Of a stretch of 64,000 bases of DNA, positions 62,557 through 64,000 are shown piece after piece (position 1 is the stretch's first letter; each line of letters opens with the position of its first letter). The DNA is from Roseovarius arcticus (lineage in GTDB: Bacteria > Pseudomonadota > Alphaproteobacteria > Rhodobacterales > Rhodobacteraceae), in the NCBI RefSeq assembly GCF_006125015.1, contig NZ_SZZN01000001.1, positions 1 to 64,000 on the forward strand, given 5' to 3'. The notes beneath the pieces are model-generated. The model worked only from the letters and a program-made list of their open reading frames with translations, was not told where the DNA came from and did no database searches. The position numbers and the translations under genes were made by a program.

Positions 62557-63675
62557 ATGCGTCCCGAAACCGAAGCAGAGTTAGCGCGCATGATTGCGGG
62601 CGCAAACGGCCCCTTGCGGATTGTCGGCGGCGGCACGCGCGGCTTTGGCGCGGGGACAGGCGAGGCGCTGTCGACGGCGGGGCTGAGCGGCGTGACCCTT
62701 TACGAGCCGGGCGCGCTGACGCTGGTGGTGCGCGCGGGCACACCGCTTGCTGAGGTCGAGGACGTGCTGGCCGCCGAGGGGCAGCGTCTAGCATTTGAGC
62801 CGATGGACCACCGCGAACTGCTTGGTACGTCCGGTGTGCCGACGATTGGCGGAATGGTTGCGGCGAATGTTTCGGGGCCGCGCCGGATAGCGATTGGAGC
62901 GTGCCGAGACTTCCTTTTGGGCGTGCGCTTTGTTGATGGCATGGGGCGCGTGTTGAAAAACGGCGGCCGTGTGATGAAGAATGTCACTGGCTATGATCTG
63001 ACGCGGCTCATGGCAGGCAGCTATGGCACGCTGGGCGTGATCAGCGAGGTGTCGCTGAAGGTATTGCCGATCCCGCGTGCCTCGTTGACCTTAGCCGTAA
63101 GCGGATTGGACGGGGCGCGCGCCGTGACGGCGCTGTCGCAAGCGCTGAGCTCGCCTTTTGAGGTGTCGGGCGCAGCGCATGTGGCGGCGGGCAGCATGCG
63201 CACCCTGATCCGCCTCGAAGGCTTTGAGGCGTCGGTGGCCTACCGCGCCGATCAACTGCGCGCACGGCTGGCCGAATTTGGCAACTGGCAGCTGGAGGAA
63301 GATTACGCGGTATGGCGAGAGATCCGCGATGTTTCGGCCCTTCGAGGTGGCGGCGATGTCTGGCGTGTCTCGGCGCGGCCAACGGATGGGCCTGTGCTGG
63401 CGGCAAGAGTGCCCTGCGCGGATGTGGTATATGATTGGGGCGGCGGCCTGATCTGGCTGCGAGTGCCCGAAGGGACGGATGTGCGCGCGGCGCTCGGTAA
63501 CTTTGCAGGCCATGCGACGCTGGTACGCGCGGCGCCGGAGGTCAAGGCGCGCCTTGGGGTGTTTCATCCAGCAACGCCGCCCATTGCCGCCATCGAGGCA
63601 GGGCTGCGCGCGCGATTCGACCCGCGCGGCATCCTCAACCCCGGCCTCATGTCACCGCGAGAGGGAGCCGACTGA
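62557..63675 (+). CDS. glcE: Glycolate oxidase subunit GlcE
   Basis: Second FAD-binding subunit of glycolate oxidase, 372 residues. PLRIVGGGTRGFG, VVRAGTPLAEVEDVLAAEGQ, MDHRELLGTSGVPTIGGMVA and GYDLTRLMAGSYGTLGVISE are the short PCMH motifs of GlcE. The ATG at 62557 lies just behind the recurrent element; a GTG at 62554 is an alternative. Its stop overlaps glcF (TGATG). Confidence 0.93.
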   Translation: MRPETEAELARMIAGANGPLRIVGGGTRGFGAGTGEALSTAGLSGVTLYEPGALTLVVRAGTPLAEVEDVLAAEGQRLAFEPMDHRELLGTSGVPTIGGMVAANVSGPRRIAIGACRDFLLGVRFVDGMGRVLKNGGRVMKNVTGYDLTRLMAGSYGTLGVISEVSLKVLPIPRASLTLAVSGLDGARAVTALSQALSSPFEVSGAAHVAAGSMRTLIRLEGFEASVAYRADQLRARLAEFGNWQLEEDYAVWREIRDVSALRGGGDVWRVSARPTDGPVLAARVPCADVVYDWGGGLIWLRVPEGTDVRAALGNFAGHATLVRAAPEVKARLGVFHPATPPIAAIEAGLRARFDPRGILNPGLMSPREGAD

Positions 63676-64000
63676 TGCAGACGCATTTTACGCCCGAGCA
63701 GTTGGCCGATCCCGATACCGCGCAGTCTAACCAAATCTTGCGCGCCTGTGTGCATTGCGGATTTTGTACCGCGACATGCCCCACATATCAGATACTTGGC
63801 GATGAATTGGACAGCCCGCGAGGGCGCATCTATCTGATCAAGGATATGCTGGAGAACGACCGCGTGCCAGATGCCAAAACGGTCAAGCATATCGACCGCT
63901 GTCTGTCGTGCCTGGCTTGCATGACGACCTGCCCGTCGGGCGTGCATTACATGCATCTGGTCGATCATGCGCGGGCCTATATCAACGAGCATTACAAGCG
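63675..64000 (+). CDS. glcF: Glycolate oxidase iron-sulfur subunit GlcF (partial, cut by the window end)
   Basis: N-terminal 108 codons of the iron-sulfur subunit. Two ferredoxin-like clusters are visible: CVHCGFCTATCPTYQILGDE near 26-45 and CLSCLACMTTCPSGVHYMH near 76-94, each a 4Fe-4S site. The rest, with the CCG domains, lies outside the window. The ATG at 63675 overlaps the glcE stop (TGATG). Confidence 0.93.
   Translation, partial: MQTHFTPEQLADPDTAQSNQILRACVHCGFCTATCPTYQILGDELDSPRGRIYLIKDMLENDRVPDAKTVKHIDRCLSCLACMTTCPSGVHYMHLVDHARAYINEHYK

Overview
The window begins exactly at the ATG of dnaA and reads dnaA-dnaN-recF-gyrB, a classical bacterial chromosomal replication gene cluster. High G+C content, the opgG-opgI-opgH-opgC glucan operon, a (3S)-malyl-CoA thioesterase plus mesaconyl-CoA hydratase pair (ethylmalonyl-CoA pathway), a taurine:pyruvate-type aminotransferase, and small families such as DUF1285, DUF2834 and DUF4175 point to an alphaproteobacterium of the order Rhodobacterales (Roseobacter-type). 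No rRNA, tRNA, CRISPR array, insertion sequence or prophage is recognisable. This is mostly core chromosome with a few accessory patches.

Layout. 1-6250: replication initiation and topoisomerase genes, with an elaborate inverted-repeat leader between dnaA and dnaN. 6478-12084 (minus): a GNAT acetyltransferase, then the operon for osmoregulated periplasmic glucans (opgC, opgH, opgI, opgG). 12353-16438: an accessory patch with two self-contained regulatory units. The first is a MerR regulator with a textbook 19-bp-spacer promoter, followed by a carboxymuconolactone decarboxylase-like gene. The second is a MarR regulator with a perfect palindrome in its promoter, divergent from a run of VOC/DUF1428 genes that includes a decayed glutathione S-transferase. 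16685-21996 (minus): DUF2237, pth, rplY, two membrane proteins, an lldD-type FMN dehydrogenase and a TlpA thioredoxin. 22019-27824 (plus): argH, an LptM-like mini-lipoprotein, DUF2834, lysA and a large DUF4175 membrane protein. 27821-32153: an EamA transporter and an MJ0042 zinc-ribbon membrane protein (minus), then ftsE-ftsX-plsC (plus).

32280-43764 (all minus) is a TCA-cycle block: mdh, sucC, a small membrane protein, sucD, sucA, sucB and lpdA (E3). A three-gene insert of unclear role lies between sucB and lpdA. Upstream of sucC are two identical perfect 10-bp palindromes 21 bp apart, a likely operator. 44017-46696 (plus): ethylmalonyl-CoA pathway genes mcl2 and mch with NnrU and DUF1737 genes between them. 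46788-50818: dut, a ThiF/MoeB protein with a membrane anchor, an M3 peptidase and a universal stress protein ending in a strong terminator. 50938-53820 (minus): aminotransferase, hydroxypyruvate isomerase-like protein and DUF1285. 53889-60584 (plus): four overlapping genes, MoxR ATPase, DUF58, BatA/DUF4159 and a GATase-like membrane protein. 61056-64000 (plus): glycolate oxidase glcD, glcE and the start of glcF, cut by the window edge.

The items most worth a second look are the alternative hairpins between dnaA and dnaN, the twin palindromes upstream of sucC, a roughly 28-nt element that recurs directly before recF, dut and glcE, the LptM-like lipoprotein between argH and lysA, and small genes of unknown role inside metabolic operons. 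Nothing here is clearly a wholly new system. Functions are inferred from reading the sequence; no database search was possible.
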